Shown here one piece after another: positions 5,870 to 6,473 of a stretch of 6,473 nt of DNA. Under the pieces are notes generated by a model, which was not told the DNA's origin, made no database searches, and saw only the letters and a program-made list of their open reading frames with translations. The stretch is from an uncultured Atopobium sp. GTDB taxonomy: Bacteria; Actinomycetota; Coriobacteriia; Coriobacteriales; Atopobiaceae. A program made the position numbers and the translations under genes. The DNA lies in contig CALKRF010000147.1 of NCBI GenBank assembly GCA_937990665.1, positions 1 through 6,473 of the forward strand. The letters are read 5' to 3'. Position 1 is the stretch's first letter. Each line of letters opens with the position of its first letter.

Positions 5870-6473
5870 ATGGCCTATAAAGCCGCTGTATTTGATCTAG
5901 ACGGAACACTTCTGAACACTATTGTTGATCTTGCTTGGGCAACCAATTACGCTCTTGAGCAGTTCAACATGCCCACCTATACCGTTGATGAAGTACGTCA
6001 GATGGTTGGAAATGGCGTTGCTAAACTTATCCATGACGCTGTGCCAGAGGGTACTGATGAAGCAACATACCAGCATGTACTTGCATGCTTTAAGGAACAC
6101 TACGCTGACCATAGTTTGGATAACACTGCGCCCTACCCTGGTATCCTTGATGCGGTTGATACGCTCAGGGCAGCTGACGTTAAATGCGCTGTTGTTTCCA
6201 ACAAGCCAGACTTTGCTATTGCCGATTTAATGACCAATTTCTTCCCAGGTAGATTTGACTTTGCTCTGGGTCAGCGAGATGACCTTAAAAGAAAGCCTGA
6301 TGCCGAGCCTGTCCATTACGCCCTCGCTCAAATTGGCGTTGACCCTCAAGACGCTGTCTACATTGGAGACTCCGAGGTTGATGTTGCAACAGCACACAAC
6401 AGCGGCATGCCTTGCATAAGTGTTACCTGGGGATTTAGAGATAAAGAAACGCTTCTAGCTGCAGGTGCTACCA
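5870..6473 (+). CDS. HAD-superfamily phosphatase, phosphoglycolate phosphatase (Gph)-like, 3' end beyond window
   Basis: The 201 codons present cover nearly the whole of a typical 215-225 residue family member; no stop is reached. All four HAD motifs are visible. Motif I is VFDLDGTLL (7-15) with nucleophile D9 and acid/base D11, motif II is VVSNKP (108-113) with S110, motif III is Lys in KRKPDAEP (K142 most likely), and motif IV is YIGDSEVDV (164-172) with D167 and D171. Residues about 16-85 form the helical C1-type cap of Gph/PGMB-like enzymes. The ending SVTWGFRDKETLLAAGA (from 184) is typical of the Gph branch. The probable reaction is Mg-dependent hydrolysis of a small phosphate ester such as 2-phosphoglycolate in the cytoplasm. 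Related family members include pyrophosphatase PpaX and sugar-phosphate phosphatases, so the substrate is inferred and no symbol is given. It is transcribed divergently from aspS, and nothing indicates a functional link. Confidence 0.9.
   Translation, partial: MAYKAAVFDLDGTLLNTIVDLAWATNYALEQFNMPTYTVDEVRQMVGNGVAKLIHDAVPEGTDEATYQHVLACFKEHYADHSLDNTAPYPGILDAVDTLRAADVKCAVVSNKPDFAIADLMTNFFPGRFDFALGQRDDLKRKPDAEPVHYALAQIGVDPQDAVYIGDSEVDVATAHNSGMPCISVTWGFRDKETLLAAGAT

Overview
This is a chromosomal-looking housekeeping window at mid GC (estimated by eye at high 40s %). It holds five protein genes and no visible RNA gene, insertion sequence, phage gene or CRISPR array. Four genes lie on the minus strand and one on the plus strand. 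Well-formed Shine-Dalgarno sites, a bacterial-type AspRS and the mix of protein features fit a mid-GC Gram-positive. My impression of protein style is a Coriobacteriia-like actinobacterium (Atopobium/Olsenella relatives), but this is a low-confidence inference that a database search should settle.

Reading the minus-strand cluster in its direction of transcription (right to left), the order is as follows. aspS (aspartyl-tRNA synthetase, 3797-5623) comes first. After a 45-nt gap without a visible terminator comes the first half of a heterodimeric ABC exporter (1949-3751). The second half (136-1956) overlaps it by 8 nt behind a near-perfect Shine-Dalgarno. A start only 11 nt after that gene's stop then opens a truncated crcB/fluC fluoride channel gene (1-124), which runs off the left edge. 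The tight spacing suggests one transcription unit, at least for the two ABC genes and crcB.

To the right, a 246-bp divergent intergenic region (5624-5869) carries a candidate aspS -10 box, a small leader hairpin and a short direct repeat. It separates aspS from a plus-strand HAD phosphatase of the phosphoglycolate phosphatase (Gph) type (5870 to the right edge, 3' end missing).

Functionally, the ABC pair is the clearest module. The first subunit has a degenerate catalytic site (Asp for Glu, Gln for His) but an intact signature motif. The second has an intact Walker B/His but a degenerate signature (LSQGQ). Together they form one consensus and one degenerate ATP site, as in TM287/288-, LmrCD- and BmrCD-type exporters. 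I see no convincing undescribed system. The most unusual non-coding signal is a perfect 10-bp inverted repeat with a 6-nt loop inside the coding region of the first ABC gene (3625-3650).
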